Below, one piece after another: positions 15,997-25,338 of a stretch of DNA of 49,739 nt. Numbering within the stretch: position 1 is the stretch's first letter; each line of letters opens with the position of its first letter. Both the position numbers and the translations under genes were made by a program. The DNA comes from Promethearchaeota archaeon (GTDB lineage Archaea > Asgardarchaeota > Lokiarchaeia > Sigyniarchaeales > SOKP01). Under the pieces are notes generated by a model. It ran no database searches. It worked only from the letters and a program-made list of their open reading frames with translations, and was not told the DNA's origin. The stretch covers positions 1,640,280 through 1,690,018 of the forward strand of contig CP070805.1 of NCBI GenBank assembly GCA_020343655.1, in the 5' to 3' direction.

Positions 15997-17448
15997 TTAG
16001 TTATCTTCTTGATTGATTCTTGTTAATTTTTTACCAAATTCATATAATTTCAAAAATGATTTAGCAGCAGCTTCAATCGTAGGATAAACAATGAACTTAT
16101 CACTGAGTAGTAACTGGTTAAATTTGGCTTGAGATTCACTGGGATATTGATGTAAGATAATAATAAAAATCTTATTTAATGATTCAACATACTCTCTCAA
16201 TTCTAACAAATTATTATAATATCCTTTGAAACGTTCTCCCTCCATATCTTTCCAAGCATCGGTTTCAACTATAATTAAATCAAATTTTCCGTTAATAGCG
16301 GATTTACAAACTTCTACAAATATTTTTTGATGAGTTAACCAAGGTAAATCAAAAGGATTTGATAAACTGCCAACCCTTATCGGATATATTTCTTTTAATT
16401 TCTCCAAAGCATCACCTTCAAAATAAGGTAATTCTAATCCTAGTTCTATCAATGTATCTGTTGCTAAGATGCCAAAACCACCAGACCAAAGAATCACTAA
16501 AGCTCGTTTGTTTGTGGGGTAAACTATATTCTTCTTTAATTCACGATACCGAGATATATAACTAGAAAAAAGAAAATTATAATCAATTAGTTCATCTATA
16601 GAAGGAGGTACTTCAATAATGGGAGTTTGTTTATAAATGGCACCCCAAATATCATTTCTTGTTGCTATGGCTCCTGTATGAGTCAATACAGCAATTTGAC
16701 CTCTTATTGTTCTTCCACCTCTCATAAATAAAACTGGTTTTTTCATTTTTTTCAGAACATTGAATAATTTTTTTCCCTCATTTCTGTGGAATGGCGAAAT
16801 TCCTTCAAAATAAATAGATATTACATCAGTTTCAAAATCTTTATTGAGATATTCTAAAATTTCTGAAATTTGAATATCTATGCAATTACCTATACTTATC
16901 CCTATTGAAAACCTAAGATTATATCTTCGTGAACCAAACTTTATCATTTTAGAGTGCAAATCTCCTGATTGAAAAATAAGACCTATATTTCCCCTTTCTA
17001 CAGGAAATGATGAATAATACGCTGTTTTTCCACGTGGACTATATAAACCCATACAGTTTGGGCCTATACCTCTTGTATGCTTGAACTTATCTAATAATTC
17101 TTTTAATTTGCGCTCAATTTCTATACCTAAATCATCAAATTCCCCTGTTCCCGCTGTAAATATATGAACAAAATTCACTTTCTTTTTCGATAGAATATCT
17201 TCTAATGATTGAATAAGTAATTCTCTCCTTACAGATAAAATTAATAAATCTATTATATCCTCTGGAATTTCATCTATAGAATTATAGCATTTTAAGCCGA
17301 AAAATTCTTTTTCTCTTTTTGATATTAAATATAATTTTCCTATATCAAAACCTTGTCTTCTAAAACCCTCAATGAAAAATGAAATACCCCGGCTTACTTT
17401 AAAAATTACTACATTCTTCGGCTTAAATAATCTCTCTAGTGAATGCAT
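15997..17448 (-). CDS. NDP-forming acyl-CoA synthetase, alpha-subunit type
   Basis: Annotated from ATG 17448, one base past the upstream stop, giving 483 residues; a longer frame to 17478 overlaps the upstream gene and is less likely. A CoA-binding Rossmann domain (LFKPKNVVIFKVSRG onward) is followed by the succinyl-CoA ligase-like domains, with IGPNCMGLYSP and LIFQSGDL conserved. The phosphorylated His lies in LTHTGA at about residue 257, matching the numbering of the archaeal ACD alpha subunit. No ATP-grasp (beta) domain is fused or adjacent. The family converts acyl-CoA and ADP to acid and ATP; the beta partner must be elsewhere. Confidence 0.82.
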   Translation of the reverse strand: MHSLERLFKPKNVVIFKVSRGISFFIEGFRRQGFDIGKLYLISKREKEFFGLKCYNSIDEIPEDIIDLLILSVRRELLIQSLEDILSKKKVNFVHIFTAGTGEFDDLGIEIERKLKELLDKFKHTRGIGPNCMGLYSPRGKTAYYSSFPVERGNIGLIFQSGDLHSKMIKFGSRRYNLRFSIGISIGNCIDIQISEILEYLNKDFETDVISIYFEGISPFHRNEGKKLFNVLKKMKKPVLFMRGGRTIRGQIAVLTHTGAIATRNDIWGAIYKQTPIIEVPPSIDELIDYNFLFSSYISRYRELKKNIVYPTNKRALVILWSGGFGILATDTLIELGLELPYFEGDALEKLKEIYPIRVGSLSNPFDLPWLTHQKIFVEVCKSAINGKFDLIIVETDAWKDMEGERFKGYYNNLLELREYVESLNKIFIIILHQYPSESQAKFNQLLLSDKFIVYPTIEAAAKSFLKLYEFGKKLTRINQEDN

Positions 17449-17449
17449 A

Positions 17450-18058
17450 TTATTCTTCTTTTCTAATTTTATCCTCAATTGGTATTGTTAAATCTGTATT
17501 ACACTTGTAGCAAAATTTTGGGCTAGATTCGTATTCAGTACCACAAATTGGACATATTTTTTTACTCTTACTAGCAATAGCATGTAAATCTTCGATTGGG
17601 GTCTCACTTATAAATTTCTTAATTTTTCTTAGTATTAATGGAATACCAATCGAAATCAAAACAATCACTATACATAGTAAGATTGTATGTAAAAAATGAA
17701 ATTGAAAATTAGAATTAAAATATATGGGTGAATACCTTGATAAAAATATGTAAAGAAAAAAATTTGGGAAGAAAAATACCATTAAATTCATTGAATACGA
17801 TTTTTTGAAATCATTATAGATGAATATTGGAATTAATGATACTATTATCCAAACAAAATATATAAAATATAAACCAGATAATTTATCAAACAAAACGTAA
17901 TTTGCTAAGAACTGTATTATAGCTTTTTGTTCTTCTAAAATGCCTCCATCAAAATTAATATCAATCCTATAATCCATAAATAATATAAATAGTGTTAGAA
18001 TTAGAATCTGAAAGATAAATATAACAATTCTACTTCTAAAAACTTCTTCTACTTTCAT
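17450..18058 (-). CDS. membrane protein with C-terminal zinc ribbon
   Basis: A 202-residue protein with about four hydrophobic segments (near residues 12-30, 60-78, 92-108 and 122-145) followed by a soluble zinc ribbon CPICGTEYESSPKFCYKC (about residues 170-187). Its stop is immediately upstream of the ATG of the acyl-CoA synthetase gene, so the two are probably co-transcribed. The family is unknown. A similar architecture occurs in the protein at 25.3-26.0 kb. Confidence 0.65.
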   Translation of the reverse strand: MKVEEVFRSRIVIFIFQILILTLFILFMDYRIDINFDGGILEEQKAIIQFLANYVLFDKLSGLYFIYFVWIIVSLIPIFIYNDFKKSYSMNLMVFFFPNFFLYIFLSRYSPIYFNSNFQFHFLHTILLCIVIVLISIGIPLILRKIKKFISETPIEDLHAIASKSKKICPICGTEYESSPKFCYKCNTDLTIPIEDKIRKEE

Positions 18059-18220
18059 TATTTAATAATTAAATATATTAAAAAATTAAACTCTTCTAAA
18101 AAGAATCTGATTTAAAATCTATTTGAAACTTAAAGTTGCCTAAAACAGTAAAATTTTTAATATTTGCTATCTTTATTTACGTACAGTGGAAGACTCGTAT
18201 TCTTGTTTTTTAAAGTTAAC

Positions 18221-18230
18221 ATTATATAAT
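18221..18230 (+). promoter_or_regulatory. TATA element of the rpoA1 operon
   Basis: ATTATATAAT is centred about 26 bases before position 18251. Transcription should thus start only a few bases before ATG 18254 of a short leader ORF. Confidence 0.45.
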
Positions 18231-18253
18231 TGTTATAGAGGATGTTTTCTCCC

Positions 18254-18310
18254 ATGAGTCACACTTCTTCTTCAATACTATTAAATGAGGTATTATTTTG
18301 GAGGTTTTAA
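18254..18310 (+). CDS. 18-residue leader ORF upstream of rpoA1
   Basis: ATG 18254 opens an 18-codon frame (MSHTSSSILLNEVLFWRF) that stops at TAA 18308-18310. The stop falls between the rpoA1 GGAGGT site (18300-18305), which is inside the leader ORF, and the rpoA1 ATG at 18315. Together with the TATA position this suggests a nearly leaderless short ORF whose translation ends at the rpoA1 ribosome-binding site. It may affect re-initiation or regulation. It could also be chance, as no homology can be assessed at this length. Confidence 0.35.
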   Translation: MSHTSSSILLNEVLFWRF

Positions 18311-18314
18311 TTTT

Positions 18315-21290
18315 ATGAGCTATAGCTTCAGTAGGACCAAAATGATTGAAAAGATCAAATTTGGTCTCCTAAGCCCTGATGAGATACGTAAAATGTCATC
18401 TGCCCGTATTATAACAGCAGACACCTATGATGAGGATGGTCTCCCGATTCCGAGTGGGCTTATGGACCAGAGACTTGGAACAATCGAACCTGGACAAAGA
18501 TGTCAAACTTGTGGTAATCTTGTAAGCAATTGTATGGGACACTTTGGCCATATTGAACTTGCAAGACCAGTCATTCATGTAGGGTATGCGAAGAAAGTTT
18601 TAAAAGTTCTTCGTTCAATCTGTCCCGATTGTTCTAGATTAATGCTCACTGAAGAGGAAAAAGAAAGATTTAGACATGAGCAGTTAAAGCATCGAAAGAT
18701 TTTTTTTGAAGGTGATGAGGATGCCGCTAAAATTGTATTTAAAAGAGCCAGAAAAGTAAAAACATGTCCGTACTGTGGGGGTAATAAAAAAAAAATAATT
18801 ATCGAGAAACCAACTACATTCTATGAAGAAGAAGAAGGAAAAGGATCACGGAGAATAACACCTATTGAGATTTTAGAACGACTAAAAAAAATGAGCGATG
18901 TCGATCTGAGGATACTTGGTATATCACCTGAAAATGCTCGACTTGAATGGGTGATATTTACAGTCTTACCAATACCTCCTGTATGTGCAAGACCATCAAT
19001 TACTTTAGATAGTGGAATTCGTTCTGAAGATGATTTAACACATAAATTGGTTGATGTCATTCGAATTAATCAAAGATTAAGGGAAAATATTGATGCTGGA
19101 GCGCCACACTTAATTGTTGAAGACCTATGGGAACTATTACAATATCATATTACGACTTATTTAGATAATCAAGTATCTGGGATACCTCCTGCTAGACATC
19201 GTTCTGGGAGAGCACTAAGAACATTAACTCAAAGACTGAAAGGGAAAGAGGGAAGATTTAGAAGTAATTTAAGTGGTAAAAGAGTTGATTTTTCTGCTCG
19301 AAGTGTCATATCTCCAAATCCTTATATTAGTATTAATGAAGTAGGAGTCCCAATAGAAATTGCTAAAATTTTGACTATCCCTACTAATGTTAATGATTGG
19401 AATATTGAAGAGATGAAACAAATGGTCTTAAATGGACCATTTAATCACCCGGGTGCCAATTATATTATACGAAATGATCGTAGGAGGATTGATCTTCGAT
19501 ATGTTAAAAATCGAAAAATAATCGCTGATATGCTTGCTCCAGGCTTTACTGTTGAGCGTCATCTAAACGATGGGGATTTAGTATTATTCAACCGTCAGCC
19601 CTCACTTCATAGAATGTCAATAATGGCTCATGAAGTAAAAATTATGGATGGAAGGACTTTTAGGCTTAATTTAACTGTATGTCCTCCATATAATGCTGAT
19701 TTTGATGGAGATGAGATGAATTTACATGTACCACAAAGCGAAGAAGCACGAACTGAGGCAGAATTACTTCTTAAAGTTCAAGAACATATACTATCTCCAC
19801 GATTTGGTGGACCAATCTTAGGTGGAATTCAAGATTTTATTTCAAGTGTATTTCAATTCACTAGCAAAGATTCAATTTACAATAAAAAGGACACCTTAAA
19901 ATTATTATATATTGGAGATATTTATAAAAATAATCCTAATTTTAGTTTGGATCAACTCACTCCTGTAAATAATGAACCTGAACCAATGTATTCTGGAAAA
20001 GAAATTTTCAGTACATTATTTCCAGATGATCTAAATATTAAAGTCAAATCTAAATTTTGCAAAAAATGTGAAATCTGTGAAGAGGAAAATTGCACCTATG
20101 ATGCGTATGTTGTAATTAAAAATGGTAAATTGATAACTGGTACTATCGATGAGAATTCTTTTGGTGCCATGCAATCAAACAGTATATTACAACGTATTAT
20201 TAAGGATCACGGTAATGCACTTGGAAGACAATTTTTAGATAGCGCTACTAAAATGCTCCTATATGTTATTAGACAAAATGGAATGACTATGGGATTGGAT
20301 GAAGTATACGTGCATGGGCATGCATATGATGAAATCCAAGCGATTTTAGAAGAGGCAAACAAAGAATCTCAGAAACTAATTAAAGCTTTTTATGATAATG
20401 ATACTAAAATACTTAGAAGAGCTCCTGGTCGTTCAATGAGAGAAACTTTAGAATTAAGAATTAGGCAGGTATTAGCAGAAGCCCGTAAAAAAGCGGAGGA
20501 AACTGCTGCAGAATTCATTGGTGACGAAGCTCATTCAGTTATAATGACCAAATCTGGTGCACGTGGGAATATATTAAATCTAGGACAGATGTCTGCTGTT
20601 GTTGGACAACAAGCCATTAGAGGAGAGAGAATTAATCGGGGGTATAGTATGAGAACTTTACCTCATTTTAAAGTAAATGATCTAAGTCCTAGAGCTCGTG
20701 GTTTTGTTGCCTCTTCATACCGAAATGGATTAAAACCAGAAGAATTCTTTTATCATGCTATGGGTGGTAGAGAAGGTCTTGTCGATACAGCAGTGCGAAC
20801 AAGTACTTCTGGATACATGCAACGGAGGTTAGTAAATGCCTTACAAGATATGGTTGTTGAAAATGATGGGACCGTAAGAAACTCAGATAAAAATATTATC
20901 CAATTTTGCTTCGGTGATGATGGTATTGATGCAATGCACACAGATCATGGCGCTGCTGTAAATTTAGATGTTTTATTATTAAAAGCTAAAGCTCTGGACG
21001 TTGAAAAGGTGCGTGAGGAAATAAAAAAATATTCTGAAGTTAAAAAAGCTACCCCTAAGAAGAAAACGATTACAGAGGAAAAACCCACTAAAAAACCCAC
21101 TAAAAAACCCACTAAAAAACCCACTAAAAAACCTACTAAAAAACCTACTCCTACAACAAAACCTACAAAAAAGGAAGTTGATGAAAATACCCTACAGAAA
21201 CAATTTGAGGAAGAAACAGGAAAAAAAGCCATTTGGAGGGGGAAAGAAACTAAAGCTTATTTAGAATGGAAAGAACAAAAACAAGGTTAG
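18315..21290 (+). CDS. rpoA1: DNA-directed RNA polymerase subunit A' (Rpo1N)
   Basis: Start ATG 18315 was chosen because GGAGGT at 18300-18305 precedes it by nine bases and because the family begins with a short leader before KIKFGLLSPDEIRKMS; an upstream in-frame ATG at 18285 lacks a site. The clamp zinc motifs CQTCGNLVSNCMGHFGH and CPDC/CPYCGG are present, and the catalytic NADFDGD holds Asp462, Asp464 and Asp466. The product is 991 residues, about 100 longer than typical. The excess is a C-terminal tail with a Lys-Pro-Thr repeat and a small module. It forms the active centre with A'', encoded next. rpoB is not upstream here. Confidence 0.97.
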   Translation: MSYSFSRTKMIEKIKFGLLSPDEIRKMSSARIITADTYDEDGLPIPSGLMDQRLGTIEPGQRCQTCGNLVSNCMGHFGHIELARPVIHVGYAKKVLKVLRSICPDCSRLMLTEEEKERFRHEQLKHRKIFFEGDEDAAKIVFKRARKVKTCPYCGGNKKKIIIEKPTTFYEEEEGKGSRRITPIEILERLKKMSDVDLRILGISPENARLEWVIFTVLPIPPVCARPSITLDSGIRSEDDLTHKLVDVIRINQRLRENIDAGAPHLIVEDLWELLQYHITTYLDNQVSGIPPARHRSGRALRTLTQRLKGKEGRFRSNLSGKRVDFSARSVISPNPYISINEVGVPIEIAKILTIPTNVNDWNIEEMKQMVLNGPFNHPGANYIIRNDRRRIDLRYVKNRKIIADMLAPGFTVERHLNDGDLVLFNRQPSLHRMSIMAHEVKIMDGRTFRLNLTVCPPYNADFDGDEMNLHVPQSEEARTEAELLLKVQEHILSPRFGGPILGGIQDFISSVFQFTSKDSIYNKKDTLKLLYIGDIYKNNPNFSLDQLTPVNNEPEPMYSGKEIFSTLFPDDLNIKVKSKFCKKCEICEEENCTYDAYVVIKNGKLITGTIDENSFGAMQSNSILQRIIKDHGNALGRQFLDSATKMLLYVIRQNGMTMGLDEVYVHGHAYDEIQAILEEANKESQKLIKAFYDNDTKILRRAPGRSMRETLELRIRQVLAEARKKAEETAAEFIGDEAHSVIMTKSGARGNILNLGQMSAVVGQQAIRGERINRGYSMRTLPHFKVNDLSPRARGFVASSYRNGLKPEEFFYHAMGGREGLVDTAVRTSTSGYMQRRLVNALQDMVVENDGTVRNSDKNIIQFCFGDDGIDAMHTDHGAAVNLDVLLLKAKALDVEKVREEIKKYSEVKKATPKKKTITEEKPTKKPTKKPTKKPTKKPTKKPTPTTKPTKKEVDENTLQKQFEEETGKKAIWRGKETKAYLEWKEQKQG
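21081..21150 (+). repeat. 12-bp tandem repeat encoding KPTK units in rpoA1
   Basis: About six copies of a 12-base unit (AAACCCACTAAA, with ccc/cct variation) encode consecutive KPTK tetrapeptides. The near-identical units at DNA level suggest recent slippage expansion within the linker. Confidence 0.85.
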
Positions 21291-21297
21291 AATTTAA

Positions 21298-22530
<1,233 letters not shown>

Positions 22531-22636
22531 AAAACTTTTAATTATGACGAAAAAACATAATTTTGCTTAAAAAAGATCAAAAATTAAAAAAGTATTATTC
22601 TTATTACTTATTATAAAAATACCGATTGAATATATC

Positions 22637-23008
22637 ATGGCAAAGAGAAAGAGTAAAACTGCTGCTGATAAAGTTGATCTAAGTAGGAAAAAAACAAAAG
22701 AATTTGATGTTGACACCAATATCAAAGTCGCCTACAAAACTGGCAAAATTATATATGGAAAAAATCAAATTCTTAAGAATTTAAGAGAAAATCCCTTTAA
22801 AATGCTCATTGTAAGTAATAATTGTCCAACAGAATTAATGAGTCAATTAAATTATTATAATTCTCTTTTAAAAGATAAACTTTTTATTTATAAATATAAA
22901 GGCTCAAGCTGGGATTTGGGTTTAGCTTGTGCTAAGCCATATATGATTTCTGTTATAGGAGTGATTGATTTTGGAGATTCAGAATTGCTCTCATTAAAAA
23001 CTAAATAA
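22637..23008 (+). CDS. rpl30e: large ribosomal subunit protein L30e (eL30)
   Basis: A 123-residue member of the L7Ae/L30e fold. Conserved segments are YKTGKIIYGKNQILKNLR, MLIVSNNCP and the CAKPYMISVIGVIDFGDS end. An N-terminal Lys-rich extension of about 25 residues precedes the fold and is longer than usual (family near 100 residues). Its place between rpoA2 and nusA is the standard archaeal order. It binds rRNA kinked turns. Confidence 0.92.
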   Translation: MAKRKSKTAADKVDLSRKKTKEFDVDTNIKVAYKTGKIIYGKNQILKNLRENPFKMLIVSNNCPTELMSQLNYYNSLLKDKLFIYKYKGSSWDLGLACAKPYMISVIGVIDFGDSELLSLKTK

Positions 23009-23038
23009 TATTAACTAAACTTTTAGCTAGATTTTTAC

Positions 23039-23515
23039 ATGTTAAAAAAGAATATTAAAATTGATCGGGAAGCAATGGAGCTCATTTCGTTATTTAATAA
23101 CATTTCAGGTGCTATTATAAAAGATTGTTTAATATTTAAATCACCTGAAAACGGTTCCGAAATCATTATATTTTTGGTAAAAGAGGAAGATGTTGGAAAA
23201 GCAATTGGGAAAGCTGGTGAACACGTTAAAGATTTGAAATCAAAACTCCAAAAAAAGATTGACGTCATTGCATTCTCTGAAAACCTTAACCAGTTCATTC
23301 AAAATATATTGCAAACTACTAAAAATTCTATTATGGTTCAAAATATCGAAATAAAAGAAAGTAGAAATCTAAAGAAAACTGTAATAATAACAGTACGTCC
23401 TCAAGATCGAGGAAAAGCTATTGGAAAAGATGGTTCCATGATAAGAAAAATTAAAGAATTGGTTCTAAGGTATTTTGAAGTTGATAATGTAATCATTAAT
23501 ACAAAAAATATATGA
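23039..23515 (+). CDS. nusA: NusA-like KH-domain transcription factor
   Basis: A 158-residue protein of two KH domains, the short archaeal NusA form without S1. The KH signature loops are GKAIGKAGEHVKDLKSKL and GKAIGKDGSMIRKIKELV. It binds nascent RNA during transcription and lies in the conserved rpoA2-L30e-nusA-S12-S7 block. The gap of 30 bases after L30e indicates co-transcription. The later 194-base gap to S12 contains a hairpin. Confidence 0.94.
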   Translation: MLKKNIKIDREAMELISLFNNISGAIIKDCLIFKSPENGSEIIIFLVKEEDVGKAIGKAGEHVKDLKSKLQKKIDVIAFSENLNQFIQNILQTTKNSIMVQNIEIKESRNLKKTVIITVRPQDRGKAIGKDGSMIRKIKELVLRYFEVDNVIINTKNI

Positions 23516-23575
23516 TTTGTTCTTTCAGATATCTCATTATATAATAATACTTGATTTAATTACAAAATTATCTTT

Positions 23576-23595
23576 AGTAGATGATCAAATCTACT
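23576..23595 (+). promoter_or_regulatory. hairpin between nusA and S12
   Basis: AGTAGAT and ATCTACT form a perfect 7-bp stem around a six-base loop (GATCAA). It lies 60 bases after the nusA stop. It is not followed by a strong T run, so a terminator role is unproven; processing or attenuation is possible. Confidence 0.35.
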
Positions 23596-23718
23596 TTAAT
23601 ATTCAAAATAAGATAATCTAAATTTAATAATAATTCATTTTTAGCATAAATTTTAAGTTTAAAGAAACATTTTTTCTTCTACTAAAGTTCTATTAATTAA
23701 TTATATTAGGTGTTGTCA

Positions 23719-24150
23719 ATAGCTCCGAAAGGATTATACGCTGCTAGAAAGCTAAAAGCTAATAGAAAGAAGTTTAAATGGTCTAAAACAAAATATAAAA
23801 GAAGAAAACTTAAATTAAAACAGAAAGTTGATCCTCTCGAAGGGTCATGTCAAGCCTTAGGAATTGTTCTTCAGAAGGTTGGTCGTGAAAGTAAACAACC
23901 AAACTCCGCAATAAGAAAGTGTGTAAGGGTTCAATTGAAAAAGAATGGAAAAGGTGTAACCGCTTTTCTTCCAGGAGATGGGGCACTTAACTTCATAGAA
24001 GAGCATGATAGGGTTATTATTGAAGGAATTGGAGGCGCAAAAGGTAGAAGTATTGGTGACTTGCCAGGTGTAAGATATAAAGTTGTCAAAGTAAATGGTG
24101 TAGCACTTGAGGCTTTATTGGCGGGAAAGAAAGAGAAACCACTTCGTTAA
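23719..24150 (+). CDS. rps12: small ribosomal subunit protein S12 (uS12)
   Basis: The archaeal S12 is complete: [40 protein letters not shown] and [15 protein letters not shown]. The start is ambiguous among GTG 23710, TTG 23713 and ATA 23719. AGGTG at 23708-23712 overlaps the GTG and abuts the TTG, but lies six bases before the ATA, the right spacing for a ribosome-binding site. By analogy with L21e I favour the ATA. The ATA start gives about 143 residues, GTG 146. S12 forms part of the decoding centre. S7 follows by 14 bases. Confidence 0.9.
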   Translation: MAPKGLYAARKLKANRKKFKWSKTKYKRRKLKLKQKVDPLEGSCQALGIVLQKVGRESKQPNSAIRKCVRVQLKKNGKGVTAFLPGDGALNFIEEHDRVIIEGIGGAKGRSIGDLPGVRYKVVKVNGVALEALLAGKKEKPLR

Positions 24151-24164
24151 AGAGGGTATCAGTT

Positions 24165-24782
24165 ATGAGTAAGGCAAAGAAAGAAATACAACTTTATAAT
24201 AAATGGCCTTTTAAGGACATAAAGGTTAAAGATAGAACACTAGAAGATTACATAAATTTAAAACCTATCATAGTTCCACATTCAGCAGGTAGACATGAAC
24301 ATAAAAGATTTTGGAAATCCTCTAAAGTCTCAATAATAGAGCGATTTTCTAATAGGTTGTTATCTCCAGGATTTATTGGCAGTAAAATAAAAGGTCATAA
24401 GAGCTCTTATAATTCTGGTAAGAAAAGTAAACTTCTAAAGAATTTAGAAAATGCTTTCACATTAATTGAATTGCTAACTGAACAAAACCCTATTCAAGTT
24501 TTAGTAGATGCGATCTGTAATTCTGCACCAAGAGAAGAAACAACTAAGATTGCTATGGGTGGGATAAGTTATGCTTCAGCAGTAGATATCGCCCCACAGC
24601 GCCGAGTTGATTTGGCTATAAAATATATTGTTCAAGCAATAGGCGCTAGATCTCATTTAAATGTAAAACAATTTGAAGAAAATTTAGCTCAAGAACTAAT
24701 ATTAGCAGCAGATAACAGTCAAGATTCTAGAGCTGTTAAACGAAAAGATGAAATTGAGAGAATTGCTGTTTCTGCACGATAA
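24165..24782 (+). CDS. rps7: small ribosomal subunit protein S7 (uS7)
   Basis: A 205-residue archaeal S7. The segment NPIQVLVDAICNSAPREETTKI and the later AVDIAPQRRVDLAIKYI are diagnostic. S7 nucleates assembly of the 30S head and contacts the E-site. GAGGG precedes the ATG by about eight bases. It ends the conserved operon; EF-1A, often next, is 14 kb away here. Confidence 0.96.
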   Translation: MSKAKKEIQLYNKWPFKDIKVKDRTLEDYINLKPIIVPHSAGRHEHKRFWKSSKVSIIERFSNRLLSPGFIGSKIKGHKSSYNSGKKSKLLKNLENAFTLIELLTEQNPIQVLVDAICNSAPREETTKIAMGGISYASAVDIAPQRRVDLAIKYIVQAIGARSHLNVKQFEENLAQELILAADNSQDSRAVKRKDEIERIAVSAR

Positions 24783-25100
24783 TTATTTCTATAGATTTTC
24801 ACAAATCATTTTTTATTAAAGATTTATCTTCAATGTTATTTATTATAGGAGATTTAATTCTATATATGTTGAAGGAGTTTCTATTTTTTATGTAAATCAT
24901 ATTTGAAAAACTTATTACTTCAAAAATTTACCATTTTCTTTTTTATAGTTCTCAAAAATTATGAATATATAGGGACATTAGTGACATTTCGATTTATATG
25001 TTATTCAAATTTGTCTCTAATCCCTTATCTAAGGAGTTGGCGAAGAATTAAAGCGATTAAAATGAGAATTTGGCCAATTGAAGATGAAAAAATGCAATAA
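24783..25100 (+). other. region after S7 without a convincing gene
   Basis: AT-rich DNA with a possible TTG-initiated 65-codon frame at 24903-25100 that begins with a hydrophobic stretch and ends basic (LRSWRRIKAIKMRIWP). It lacks family resemblance and a good start signal. I see no RNA gene. Confidence 0.2.
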
Positions 25101-25264
25101 ATGAGTCCAAAAGAATATTATAAAGGAGCTTTTAAAGATAATGTACAAGAGATTAAACAAAATGAAAAAAGCATTAGAACAGTTATTAAATTCCTATTTT
25201 TAATGCTAAAAATTTAAGTTTCAATAAGTTTTGTTATAAGTGTGGGAAAAAATTACCTCTTTAA
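25101..25264 (+). pseudogene. frameshifted small zinc-ribbon protein
   Basis: ATG 25101 opens a frame MSPKEYYKGAFKDNVQEIK that runs to residue 38, while a second frame gives FNAKNLSFNKFCYKCGKKLPL and a stop at 25262-25264. A frameshift near 25195 would join them into one protein of about 54 residues ending in a half zinc ribbon (CxxC). It resembles single ribbons in the membrane protein gene just downstream, on the other strand. Confidence 0.35.
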
Positions 25265-25338
25265 AGAAAAATATCTTTCAATTTGTTTATAAAAATGAGT
25301 TTAAAGATAGATATTAAATAAATATAAAAAAAGAATAA

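Noticed and set aside
18285-18314. Longer rpoA1 start at ATG 18285
   Set aside because: It lacks a ribosome-binding site and family support, while ATG 18315 has GGAGGT nine bases upstream.
21081-21150. CRISPR-like direct repeats
   Set aside because: The units are 12-bp tandem repeats without spacers, inside an intact coding frame.
20945-21232. Minus-strand ORF opposite the rpoA1 tail with Val-Gly-Phe repeats
   Set aside because: Its repeats are only the antisense reading of the KPTK tandem repeat.
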